Source of the DNA: Isoperla grammatica
Lineage: Eukaryota; Arthropoda; Insecta; Plecoptera; Perlodidae
Assembly (NCBI GenBank): GCA_945910005.1
Contig: OX246744.1
Coordinates: 7,357,368-7,421,367 of the forward strand
DNA length: 64,000 bases
Direction of reading: 5' to 3'
Shown: piece by piece, positions 31,890-41,442 of the stretch
How the letters are laid out: every line of letters begins with the position of its first letter
How positions within the stretch are numbered: position 1 is the stretch's first letter
Program-made: the position numbers and the translations under genes
The notes under the pieces: model-generated
Databases searched by the model: none
What the model was told of the DNA's origin: nothing
Seen by the model: the letters and a program-made list of their open reading frames with translations, nothing else

Positions 31890-32556
31890 TGCAATAACGT
31901 CATTTCCGGTACGCACGGTAGCCATACTGAGGTACTCATGTAAACATTTGTTTACGTTCTTCCGACATTGCATTGTTGCAATATTGCAGATGTCCTTTGA
32001 CTGACACATCAACTGTTTTCAAACAAAGGTTCCGTATTATGACTGAAAACAAAATAAGAACGCGTAAACTCTGTTTGAAGACAACCATTTGCATGTGTTA
32101 TCTTTTCTTGAACTTTTACCTGCACACATCAATCTATACGGCTTGAAACTGTGATATTTCCTGGATAACCTGTGTCTTCCGATAGAGGTGGCTCAGCGGT
32201 AAGACGCGAGACTCTAATTCGGGAGGTCGCCGGTTCGATTCCGGCCACCGGCAGTTCTGACTGAAGGTTTTTTTCCGAGGTTTTCCTCAGTCGTCAAGGC
32301 GAATGCTGGGACTGAGTCATACTAACAGCCCTCGGACATTCCTTCCCAACTTTCCAAACACCCTAACACACAGTTATCTGTGACCCTAATATACCTAGTC
32401 ACAGATAACTAATAACCTAGTTATAGTCACCTGAAGAGGGGCACATCAGGTAAAGCTGGTGTGCTTCCTACAAAAATTATTATTATTATTATTGACAGAA
32501 CAAATGTAAACAAGCAATGTGTATCTTATAATGGCCGCCACGTGACGTCTATTGAA
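31890..32556. mobile_element. MITE family Q, copy 2, split by SINE1
   Basis: The left part (31890-32178) and right part (32494-32556) together match 24965-25324. AGCT lies on both sides. Confidence 0.92.
32179..32493 (+). mobile_element. SINE1 copy 3, inserted in MITE Q
   Basis: Full head with A box, GAGACTCTAATTCGGG and B box, then the SINE1 body with an extra copy of an ACCTAGT-TATAGTCACC stretch containing a small hairpin (AGTTATCTGTGA / TCACAGATAACT). The tail is (ATT)6. No clear target duplication at this junction. Confidence 0.93.
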
Positions 32557-32737
32557 AGCTACCCAAGAGTGAAAGCTGTCCGCCTCGCTACCGGATGTTA
32601 TGAGCGGTACTGGCACACATCGTTGACAGTGACACCGTTTAGTTCGGACAATGGCCACCCGTCTCGCACACACCTGTTGGGAGTGGGAGTGGGAGGGATA
32701 TGACGATGAGGTTTCACTTTCGTACGGTGGTGACACT

Positions 32738-33060
32738 TTGGAGGTGTTGGCGCGGTCCACGCGGTCCGGGTTCGAATCCCGGCTGGCTATTATTATTTGA
32801 ATTATTCTTTTGTTATTTTATTATTTGGTATTTGAAGACGTACCCGACGGGTAGGTCATAAGACGTCGGGGGATGACGTTGGAGGGCTGCGACAAGTAGG
32901 AGGAAGACATTGAAAATGGTTAAGGGTCTAGAAAAAGGGAAAGGGGAAGACGTGATTCCGTTGCCTCTTACGATTAGCAGAGTCACCCAGGCCAAATTCT
33001 TCTGCGGGCCTAGACGGGAGATTATTACTTGAAACTGTTTGAATTGAGTTTCTTTGATCA
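32738..33060 (+). mobile_element. SINE-like element J with tRNA-like head
   Basis: A short head with a perfect B box (GGGTTCGAATCCC) is followed by an AT spacer and a body (TGAAGACGTACCCGACGGGT, GTTGGAGGGCTGCGACAAG, TAGGAGGAAGA). Body relatives without this head occur at 46628-46725 and, inverted, at 53850-53915. Confidence 0.65.
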
Positions 33061-33620
33061 AACCAAAAAGTTAAATACAACATTAACGTAATTTATTATT
33101 TACTTTTAATAAAATTACAAACTTTGATGATATCCTTGTTTTCTTCCATGATATATTGATTTGATGTCAAAGAATTGATATTTCAAAGAGCTTATTCCAT
33201 ATCAGAATATCTTTTACATGAAGTTATTTTACCTTAGTCAACTGTGAACAATTTTCGACATCCAAACTCAGTCTCGATCATGTAAAACGGAAAGACAAAA
33301 CGGTCGATTGCCGTAAACTGTGCCTATACAGTCGTCATAGCAACGAAGCAAATAACAGATCCCCCCCCTCCCCTCACCCCCTCCACCCTTTAAAATCAAT
33401 TCTTACCTAATTGAGTGCAGAGACAATATAAAATAAATACCTCACGTCTCGTCGGATGGGAGTGAGTACAAATACAGACAGAGTAGGTATTCATTAACTC
33501 AGTATTTATTTCCATGTCTGTTGGGAGACAACCCGGAAAGAGGAACTTATTAGATAGGCCTACGTCACAAAAGTATAGTCCCGCCGCGTTAACTTGCAAG
33601 GTGTTGTCGTCACGGATTAT
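33061..33620. other. No gene seen
   Basis: Contains a C-rich tract at 33361-33388 and TGCCTATACAGTCG near 33320, a short match to repeat O. Confidence 0.5.
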
Positions 33621-33624
33621 GTAA

Positions 33625-33725
33625 TAGTGAAGTGACGCGTGTGACAACTACCAGCCTAAATCGAGTTGCATCCCGTTCTCCTGCCTCAGGTATTGTAGTG
33701 ATAATATCGGCCGCATGTTGTCAGA
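33625..33725 (+). repeat. Dispersed repeat D, copy 2
   Basis: GAAGTGACGCGTGTGACAAC, CAGCCTAAATC and GGTATTGTAGTGATAATATC match 2795-2900. Confidence 0.7.
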
Positions 33726-34305
33726 CGTGGTGGGGTCGCATTCCATTCACGGTTGGTGCAGCAGTCAATGCAGTGGACAATAACAATGTAGCTATCGGGC
33801 AATCTCGAGTTGAATACCGTTGAAATAGACCGTGTGGAGCGACCGTCTCTTTTCAGAATTTTAGGGGACACCTTAGTTCTACGGCGTCGCCAGTATACAC
33901 ATTTTGTTCGATCTGTATCTTTAGAGATTTGATTTGTGGGTCGGGCAGGAGGGCGGGCTCGACAAAAGAGTGACCGTTGTAATTATTTTTTAATCACTGT
34001 CATTTGTTTTCGAACGATCTAACATGGAGAAAAAAGTTTACATTTTGAATTATATACAGCTCATTCTGATGAATTAATTATAACAGAAAGAAATTAAGAC
34101 TAGGTTCAACTTAATTGTAATTTAAAATAAGCTCGGATTTATGTCACCCTGTAGATAAAATCCTAGACTTGATACGGTGTGATATATTAATGTGAATTTG
34201 AAAAGAAAAAGTAATACCTCCCCAGCCCCCACTCTCACTGCATTGTTGTCAGACTGTCTCGATTTTTTTTAAACAATTATTTTCATCTGGCATCCCTGTA
34301 CACAA
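33726..34305. other. No gene seen
   Basis: Unassigned; short overlapping frames only. Confidence 0.5.
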
Positions 34306-34309
34306 AAGT

Positions 34310-34560
34310 CCAGTGTCCAGATTTACAAGAGGTCCTAAGTCTTTTTTGGTCTTACCTCTAACTCTTAAACCTCTTGTGAATCCAGAAAAAATCTGAGAAC
34401 AGACTTTAAAACATATTATTTTAATACACATTGTGTCCTTATTCCTACCAGGAATCAGTAACTTCTTGACGTGATCTGGGTCTGGTTTTACAGTAGGTCT
34501 AAAGTTAGGCCGGTCCAGACCAAACAAAGACTTAGAACCTCTTGTGAATCCGGGCCCAGC
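34310..34560. mobile_element. MITE with GGATTCACAAG ends
   Basis: The left CCAGATTTACAAGAGGTCCT and the right (CCCGGATTCACAAGAGGTTC on the minus strand) continue as AAGTCTTT.TTTGGTCT. The interior holds a second CTCTTGTGAATCCAG copy at 34371-34385. The 112-codon minus-strand frame across it is chance. Confidence 0.85.
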
Positions 34561-34821
34561 GCAACAACTAAACACCGACCAACACAACAGCTGGACAATG
34601 ACTCAACCAGAAGATAGATAGCATCAATTTTAAATCGATTATACGATATTTTTTGTTCCTCTTCACAATAATTTGAATGCCGAGACGAATATCGTGAAGG
34701 TCGACCTTAGACATAAACAAAGCCCTTCACAAAGAAACAGCAACACATCCCGTGTCGATTATACCACGACCGACGAACAATTGAACAAGCTCTTTGACAT
34801 TGATGAGATTTTTGTACATAT

Positions 34822-34862
34822 ACAATCTCCTTGTACTTGAGGGGCCACGTAACATGTTGTAC
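34822..34862 (+). repeat. Dispersed repeat T, copy without G run
   Basis: CTCCTTGTACTTGAGGGGCC then ACGTAACATGT. Its partner at 35912-35965 has the same flanks around a long G run. Confidence 0.85.
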
Positions 34863-34892
34863 AGTGTACACGTACAAGCTTGTACATGAGGT

Positions 34893-35315
34893 GGCTCGTT
34901 GGTCCAGTGGTAGCATCCCCCCCAGAAGGTCCCGGGTTCAAATCCCGCTTCGGCAGAAGTTTTTTTAACTTCTAATGTGGATTCAATTCCATTACTTCTT
35001 GGCTTAGGAATAAGTAAACGGTGACTTTGGAGCCGTCCTAGCAACGAAGCACTCAATAAATTCAAAGTTGTTCTGAATCGGCCTTGTTGATTCTGGCATT
35101 TGTCCGCAGGTGTTCGCACTGTCCAATCACTGATTCATATGTTTCGTATTTGAAATATCGATCTTTGATTGGTTATCGCTCACTCGTCGATGGTGTTCGA
35201 AGCCTACAGGGTTGGTTTAGTCACTTTAAATTAAAGTCCCCCACTGCAAATCAGTTTAGTTACTGAGTGGGTAGACTCTAAATGTGAATTTATTTATTTA
35301 TTTTTTATTTATTTA
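34893..35315 (+). mobile_element. SINE2, full-length (tRNA-Pro-derived)
   Basis: The head GGCTCGTTGGTCCAGTGGTA and GGTCCCGGGTTCAAATCCCG closely follow eukaryotic tRNA-Pro, including a perfect B box (GGTTCAAATCC). A C run has expanded in the anticodon-arm region. The body of about 330 bp contains GGTGTTCGCACTGTCCAATC, GATTGGTTATCGCTCACTCG and GTTACTGAGTGGGTAGACTC. The tail is (ATTT)n. MITE R has inserted in the tail. Truncated copies lie at 48940-49215, 53157-53426 and 59990-60050. Confidence 0.93.
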
Positions 35316-35600
35316 AAGTCTGTCCGTTCATAGTAGAAACGAAACGTTTAGAGCTAATGACCCATGTTTGTGTATTGAACCATTATAATCGGCTTGTAAA
35401 CCCAGATTTACTAGAAAAACACGGTTGCCAATTTTATAATAACGGAAGTCGAATGAATGTCACCCTTTGAAAGAATAAGAATTGCAATGAAATGTCAACA
35501 GCGCGCTACCTATTGGTCGTTTAAACGCTATTTCACGGACTATTAGACAAACATTGGTCATTAGCTCTAAATGTTTCGTTTCTACTATGAGCGGACAGGC
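35316..35600. mobile_element. MITE family R
   Basis: 285 bp, TA-flanked. The arms of about 55 bp start AAGTCTGTCCGTTCATAGTA and include GAAACGAAACGTTTAGAGCT, matched inverted at the right. Confidence 0.93.
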
Positions 35601-35602
35601 TA

Positions 35603-35907
35603 TAGGGCACTAGCAACACCAACAAACAACAATGGAACAAATGAATTGAACTGATGGACAAACAATCAGCTGTCAAAATAATAAAATTGCAACCATAGAA
35701 ATAAAAACAAGTGTAGCAATAGTAACTGCTCGCTATTTAAAACTTTGAATGATAGACAACGACTAAGTGTAAGTTTTGTATGTGTATTTGTTTGTTTTTT
35801 GTTTTGTTTTGCAAAATCAGAAGAAATTATTTTTTGACAGCTGATTGTTTGTCCATCGATTCAATTTATTTGTTTCATTGTTGTCTTTTGGTGTTGCTGG
35901 TGCCCTA
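35603..35907. mobile_element. MITE family S
   Basis: 305 bp, TA-flanked. The arms of about 75 bp start TAGGGCACTAGCAACACCAA and include GATGGACAAACAATCAGCTG, matched inverted at the right. It shares the single TA at 35601-35602 with MITE R. A partial copy (GGCTACTAGCAACACCAAAA) lies near 55438. Confidence 0.93.
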
Positions 35908-35911
35908 TAAA

Positions 35912-35965
35912 GTCTCCTTGTACTTGGGGGGGGGGGGGGGGGGCGGGGGCACGTAACATGTGTAC
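35912..35965 (+). repeat. Dispersed repeat T with expanded G run
   Basis: CTCCTTGTACTTG, then more than 20 G broken once by C, then GCACGTAACATGT. The partner at 34822-34862 has only GAGGGGCC in this place. Confidence 0.88.
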
Positions 35966-36034
35966 ATGTTGCTGGTATTTTGAACCACACTAATGTATGG
36001 GTATACATTCACATATTTTGCCATTGATAATAGA

Positions 36035-36200
36035 CAATTTAAAAAATTATCTAGGACCCTTTGTATGAGATCATCACGGTCCCCTAAATCTTCAAGAACA
36101 ACAATACACAACAATTTAAAACTACTTTGGAAATCTTATATCAAGTTTAATTGGTGTATACAAGATTATCATCTAGTATTATTATTAACTATGAGTTTAT
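36035..36200 (+). mobile_element. MITE family A, diverged left part
   Basis: TAGACAATTTAAAAAATTAT, CTAGGACCCTTTG and CACGGTCCCCTAAATCTTCA match the family A left side. Confidence 0.75.
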
Positions 36201-36221
36201 CTTTTTAATGGTTTTGTATGC

Positions 36222-36515
36222 GAGACCGTATGACAGAAGAGTGCGCTGTGAGCGATCATACCCAATTCACATAGCTCAAAATTGTATTTCTCTAATTAAT
36301 TCTATCTTTACAGTGATATTTATTATAAACAACTTAATATTAATAAGAAGGGAAACCTAGTAACACGGTTGATGGAATAACACAGTCTACCACACACTTT
36401 GCACGCAGGAAAATCCCACAGCCATCTGTATTTACACGACATCATAAATGCATGCGTCAAATGAGGGGCATACCGAAAATGTTGTGAGTAGGAAAGCTCA
36501 CAGCCCTACTGTCAT
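36222..36515. mobile_element. MITE family F, copy 2
   Basis: GAGACCGTATGACAG at the left; the right end stops at CTACTGTCAT, where an (AT)n tract and element U follow. Confidence 0.9.
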
Positions 36516-36542
36516 ATATATATATTTATATATATATATATA

Positions 36543-36935
36543 TAAAGTAAGGATACATTTTACGGTTTAACCAATCCAAATTTTATTTAAAAAAATGATA
36601 CTTCAACCGATTGTGGCTAACATTAAAGTCCAGCAGGTGTTTCCAGCCATCAATCAGCCTGTTGCTGACCAAAGAGTTCCAGCAGTGTCTCAGGGGGGAC
36701 CCATAACCAGAAGCAGATTCAACGAGCTTGCTAGAGCTACGCAGTGATGTATCGCTGTGGCAGTGTTTTCCATTTTATATGCAAGTGTTTTTTGGTTGTT
36801 GTGGTTTTTTATTTATTTGTTTTTTATGTTTGTATGTCTTGAAAAAGACGACGCTAAAGTCGTCGAAACGTTGAAGTATCATTTTAAATAAAATTTGGAT
36901 TGGTTAAACCGTAAAATGTATCCTTACTTTACATA
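36543..36935 (+). mobile_element. Element U: Penelope-like 3' end candidate
   Basis: Near-perfect inverted ends of about 65 bp (AAAGTAAGGATACATTTTAC, GGTTTAACCAATCCAAATTT, TGATACTTCAAC). Between them a plus-strand frame ends VSQGGPITRSRFNELARATQ and stop at about 36745. A T-rich UTR and a hammerhead-like motif (36838-36873) follow. Penelope-like retroelements carry hammerhead motifs in their terminal repeats and often have inverted partial copies. No reverse transcriptase or GIY-YIG motif is present, so the assignment is inference. Confidence 0.5.
36838..36873 (+). ncRNA. Hammerhead-ribozyme-like motif (degenerate)
   Basis: A perfect stem GACGAC/GTCGTC with loop GCTAAA (36847-36864) is followed by GAAAC, as in stem II plus the GAAA core of hammerhead ribozymes. 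The expected CTGATGA core is degenerate (CTTGAAAAA). Cleavage is not expected. Confidence 0.4.
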
Positions 36936-36959
36936 TTGCAACCAACAAAATCTAAAAAA

Positions 36960-37588
36960 TCATATATATATATATATATTTGGAATCCCAAAAAGATACT
37001 TATCTTATTGTATGGATTCGACGAAATTGTATCCAAATTGCTATTAAGCACCGCGCACATTTATATTTACTTCCTGTACATCTAAAAAAAAAAAAAAACG
37101 AACACGAACTTAACAACCTCATTTCTAAAATTGAAGTTTTTTCTTCTCGAAATTCAATTTAGTACCGAGTTTTATAGTGATTAGCGGGTGAAGGTCACTG
37201 GTAGCGTAGCATATAATTGCAAGCGTGTATTTCAGTGGGAGTTCCGTATGGCCCTGGCATACTCCGCGCTGTCTATGATATTATGAGGTAACTGAATTAC
37301 GCTGGTAATTGCTGCACATAAGTATATACACTAGTGTTGCATTAGCTTGGTGCACGGCTGTACTCATGGGTTCGCACGGTGTGTTGAGTCAGTGTTGGGC
37401 TTAAGCCCTGGGTGAAGGGGTAGGGTAGGGGATATGACTGTGAGGCGAACCCCCCTCGAGAAATAATCTAGAGAGATAGATATAACGTTCCTCCTAGTTA
37501 TATTAAAAAACGAAACATAGAAACACGTGTAGGTTTTTTTAAACACTTTTTTTAGAACAGTAAATAGTAGTATTACTAACATATTACC
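36960..37588. other. No gene seen
   Basis: (AT)n at 36962-36980 and an A run at 37085-37098; otherwise unassigned. Confidence 0.5.
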
Positions 37589-37896
37589 TTAAGCGCCATT
37601 CAAAATCAGTTGTAATTGTAAGTCGTAAGGTTTAATATTGCATAAGTGTATGTTTCAATGCAACTGGCCAGAACGCGTCGTAAGGCGTAAAGAGAAAGAC
37701 GTAAGACGTAAGACGTAAGACGTAAGACGTAAGACGTAAGACGTAAGACGTAAGACGTAAGACGTAAGACGTAAGGCGTAAGGTGTAAGATGTAAGGCGT
37801 AAGAAGTTCAATTCTTTGACATTTCTCACACCTTACTCCATAAACCATATACGCCCTACATCTTACGCCTTACAACTGTTTGTGAATGGCACTTAA
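37589..37896. mobile_element. MITE with an internal 7-bp minisatellite
   Basis: The ends TTAAGCGCCATTCA and the inverse (TTAAGTGCCATTCA on the minus strand) continue through CAGTTGTAA. Just inside the left end, GTAAGAC repeats about 11 perfect times (about 37693-37770), with variants GTAAGGC on both sides. The right arm ends in GTAAGGC-like units on the minus strand, so the minisatellite grew from the element's own terminus. Confidence 0.88.
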
Positions 37897-37999
37897 CATA
37901 TGTTAAGCCCCTAGTTGTTAAATTAACTTATTTTTCTTAAGGAAAGTAGCATGTATAAACAATTCCATAGCAAACGGAGGCTTCCGTTAATCGAAAGTC

Positions 38000-38116
38000 A
38001 TTCCACAGCAACCTTGTGAATGCTAACATCATAGACGAGTCAGTATTTGAAAAGTCACTCGCTGATTGGCTCCGACTCACTCATCTATGAAGTCAGCATT
38101 CACAAGAATGCTGTGG
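38000..38116. mobile_element. MITE family V, short copy
   Basis: ATTCCACAGCAACCTTGTGA, ATGCT and CATCATAGACGAGTC at the left are matched inverted at the right (GACTCACTCATCTATGA, TCAGCATTCACAAG). Joined at TA to MITE M. Confidence 0.88.
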
Positions 38117-38118
38117 TA

Positions 38119-38387
38119 AAGGTCTCTCACACCAAGAAGTATGATAGTGTCAGGGGAGTCAGGACCGCCCACAATTAGTTTCCAACCTAACAAGTGCGAA
38201 TCACTAACGTTTTTCCCGATTATCTAGTACAATTTGGTTGCGTTACGTTTTTTTGACGGAAACCTGCTTGCACGTTTTCTTGTACGTTACCGTCAAAAAA
38301 CTTACCGCAAACAAATTGTACTAGATAATCGGGGAAAACGTCAGTGGGGCGGTCCTGATACTATCTTACTTCTTGCTGTGACAGACC
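38119..38387. mobile_element. MITE family M, copy 2
   Basis: TA-flanked 269 bp with the same arms as 26206-26424. The centre has TTTGACGG/CCGTCAAA palindromes missing from copy 1; copy 2's right arm lacks the AGTTTCCAACTTAAC block. Confidence 0.92.
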
Positions 38388-38389
38388 TA

Positions 38390-38730
38390 CTACTTTAGAT
38401 CTTGGTGTTATACGTGTTTGTGTCTAAGAAGATGTCTTCAGGTTAGGCCTAGTAACCATGGTTACTGATCGACGCCATGTTTGTTAGTGGCCACTAATCC
38501 CGAGTGACGTTCCGTGTAAACGAGCATTACCGAGCGGTTCCGACGGTTTAGAGTTTAGTAGTCCTTCTGTCAACCATGACAGAACGTCTTCACGACAATG
38601 CAAAACCTAAACCCCGAGATCTTCCTGTCACTACTGTAAACTCACTGACATGTGTAAAGCAAGGCCACAACGTGAGGGAATCAGTTGTTTGAGAAACCCA
38701 TTTGCTAACATTTTTTGTTGCAAATATGAG
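38390..38730. other. No gene seen
   Basis: CCATGGTTACTGATCGACGCC near 38457 resembles the left side of other MITE ends, but no partner was found. Confidence 0.45.
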
Positions 38731-38732
38731 TA

Positions 38733-38880
38733 AGGCTCGGTCATACAATCTCCTAATAAGAATGTTATTTGTAGCAATTCAGCTATTTGGAGGATTTCAA
38801 GAGCTTTGATTGGTGGTTGCCATGGAGACAACAAGCTATTCGACGAATAAGTAGTTATTGGGACATTGTAAGACTGTACC
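38733..38880. mobile_element. MITE family G, copy 2
   Basis: Inverse orientation relative to 8811-8947. GGCTCGGTCATACAATCTCC and the inverse end ACATTGTAAGACTGTACC. Confidence 0.85.
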
Positions 38881-38891
38881 TTAGATACGAA

Positions 38892-39195
38892 CAGTGGTGT
38901 ATTCCTAAAATATAAAGTTGCCTAGGCGGTCGAGTTTACTTGTGGACATGTGGGAGTGGGAGGGAGGGGAATTTTATGAAGTGGATGTAAAAAGATTTTA
39001 TAGAAATTAAACCCGAATACACGAAGACGTTGAGGTAACATTTTTTTTCTCGATTTTAGATATTGTGAATACAACACGGGTTCTTGAAATTGAAACAACA
39101 GTGTACTGTGAAAAAGCGCCTAGGCTAGCCTAGGCTCCAAATAAAAGTGTGCCTAGGCGGCGCCTAAGCCCGCCTAGGCTCGAATACAACCACTG
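38892..39195 (+). mobile_element. MITE family I, complete, 8-bp target duplication
   Basis: Starts CAGTGGTGTATTCCTAAAAT, ends ACAACCACTG, 304 bp. GATACGAA is present at 38884-38891 and 39196-39203. About 85% alike to 14702-14999. Confidence 0.95.
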
Positions 39196-39199
39196 GATA

Positions 39200-39485
39200 C
39201 GAAATATTGTTCACTAAAGGTGCATCGACCATTTGGTTTAGAAACACCATCAGTCACACACTTGTACAAAATAGAGGAGTTTGAATATTTCTTTTGTTTG
39301 AGAAATCCACAAGACAACTAATTTCATACCATTATGTCTTATCAACGGTGCGCGCTGAGATAGTGATAACAGAAACACACGTTTATTTTAATTTTGTTTA
39401 TTAAAATAAATTAAAATAAAATACAAGTTACTAAAATAACTCGACTAATGGTGTTTCTTAAATACATGATTTAAGTATGCTCATG
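39200..39485. other. No gene seen
   Basis: AT-rich with AATAAA-like runs at 39396-39420. Confidence 0.5.
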
Positions 39486-39487
39486 TT

Positions 39488-39570
39488 TATGAAATAGTAG
39501 TCCAATGGTAAGATACCTACATAATTTTCTACTTCCCAAGTTCCTACCATCTACTCAAATTGAAACAGGT
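39488..39570 (+). repeat. Dispersed repeat L, copy 3
   Basis: TTTATGAAATAGTAGTCCAA, then TCCTACCATCTACTCAAATT. Confidence 0.7.
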
Positions 39571-39955
39571 CTATTGCTGAAGGGAGGGGAGGGAGAGGGG
39601 GTGTTATGTAACACCTGTTGTGCATTCGGTATTTTCGATTCGATTATCTTGATCGACGTAAAAGATATCGATAGTCGATTTAACATGCACGATAATTGAT
39701 ATTAAAATTTATGTCGTAGGGAATTCCTACTTTTTCGGTGACAATGGATGAAAAAAATGGTCAAAAATGACTTAGTTGAAGCCCTGCTTACGTACAGGTA
39801 GCTACCTTCACACTCCATAGTGCGTTAGAATGCGTGTCTGTGAGCGAACCATGTAACCATACGAGCGTACGCGAACTTGACCGACATGACACGAATGACG
39901 TAATTGCGTCACAAAAGCAACATTGCCGAATTACGCTCGGTACTATATATACCAC
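39571..39955. other. No gene seen
   Basis: Unassigned. Confidence 0.5.
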
Positions 39956-39959
39956 ATAA

Positions 39960-39990
39960 TCACCATCATCATTATCATCATTATAATGAT
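39960..39990. repeat. (ATC)n microsatellite
   Basis: Imperfect CAT/ATC run. Confidence 0.85.
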
Positions 39991-40214
39991 TGCAACAACT
40001 ACGCAATCATCCGTCTCTCACACACATAACCTTGTTAGTTATTGTCGGCCGACCCACCGACTGACTGGCATTTCATTAAAGTACATAAACGACTTTTTCC
40101 CGTCGTTTGTGTATTAGTGTGTGTGTGTGTGCAAATGCGTGTGTAATATAAAACCACTTTACGTAAACGCGTCGATCAAACGAGTTGATAACCTGGATCC
40201 ATGCACAATTTATT

Positions 40215-40900
40215 TCCCCCCCCTTCCTCGCCCCTCCCCCCCCCCCCCCGCCGCCATCAGACATGTAACATTTAAATTTAATTGCCTGTGTGTGTGCATT
40301 AAACATTCTTAGATTTGTAAACACACACACTGCTCACATTTAAATTAATTACTACATAGAGATCGTATGCGAAATAGTAATTAGTTGTTTTGATAGGTGA
40401 GTGGGTAATAAGACTCCGTATCTTTCTGTGCGCCTGATAAGAGTAACACGTTTAGTAGGGTCCTACGCCATATGTAACATTTCAATTTAATTTGTGTGTT
40501 AAACATTCTTAGATTTGTAAACCCACACACAGAGTGAAATAAATTATACTACATGCAGATCGTATGCGAAATAGTAATTAGTTGTGTTGATAGGTGAGTG
40601 GGTAGTGTAAGACTCCGCGCCTTTCTGGGCGCCTGATAACAATAACACGTTTAGTAGGTCCCTCCGCCCCCCCCCCCCCCCCCCCCCCTCCCCCCCGCCA
40701 CAATGTAACATTGCTTAATTTAATTGCTTGAGTGTTGAACATTCTTAGATTTGTAAGCACACACGCACAGTTAAATTAATGACTACATAGGTGTGTGTGT
40801 AGATAGTATGTATGCACTGACGAAATAGTAATTAGTTGTTTTGACAGGTGAGTGGGTAACGTAAAGTACAGGAACTGGTTGGGTGACTCTGCATCTTTCT
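40215..40900. repeat. About 200-bp tandem repeat with C-run expansion
   Basis: GAAATAGTAATTAGTTG starts at 40371, 40568 and 40822, and AACATTCTTAGATTTGTAA occurs in each unit. Where one unit has CCTACGCCATATGTAACATT (about 40463), the two neighbouring units have long C runs (40217-40249 and 40667-40696). So the C runs grew after or during unit duplication. Confidence 0.92.
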
Positions 40901-40977
40901 GCGCGCCTGATCAGAATAACACGTTGAGTGCATGGGTACACGAATTAGGAGGCGCCGATGTGCACCAATTAAAGAAG

Positions 40978-41060
40978 TCCCATGCTTACGAAATAGCCAT
41001 ATCCAATAGCACCAATTTAATTATTTACTTCTCTAGTTCCTACCGTCTACTTGAAATGGT
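40978..41060 (+). repeat. Dispersed repeat L, copy 4
   Basis: TGCTTACGAAATAGCCATAT and ACTTCTCTAGTTCCTACCGT. Confidence 0.75.
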
Positions 41061-41140
41061 TATATAAGTGATAATTTGCGATCGTATATTGAATACTTGG
41101 AAACTCCAAACACAGCGGGCGTGACAAATAAAGCTTGTGC

Positions 41141-41310
41141 TCTCAAACTAACATAACAGATATCGCTACTAAAGCAACAACCTCCTTTCAGTGCCATTCA
41201 TGATTTAACAATAAAACAACAATGCACAATAGACAGGTACACTCCTCCTCACTTTCATAACAGTTTATTTTCTTGCCACCAGAATGAATCTAGTCAATTT
41301 TGAGTGGTCA
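41141..41310. mobile_element. MITE family N, copy 2
   Basis: TCAAACTAACATAACAGATA, CAACCTCCTTTCAGTGCCAT, TTATTTTCTTGCCACCAGAA and TTTTGAGTGG. Confidence 0.85.
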
Positions 41311-41442
41311 ATAACCGGAAAACGGTCTTCACGAATGTATGTGCGAACGAACGCCATGGGAATCTATTGATCTTCGTTAAAACAGAGTGCATGAAAGCGG
41401 CGAAAGACAACGGTCTGAGATTGGTACGGACAACTGTATTCA

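Noticed and set aside
31801..32004. 67-codon frame beginning MAGIEPATSR
   Set aside because: It is the tRNA-like head of SINE1 read on the opposite strand.
37606..37848. 65-80-codon repeat proteins
   Set aside because: Translations of the GTAAGAC minisatellite.
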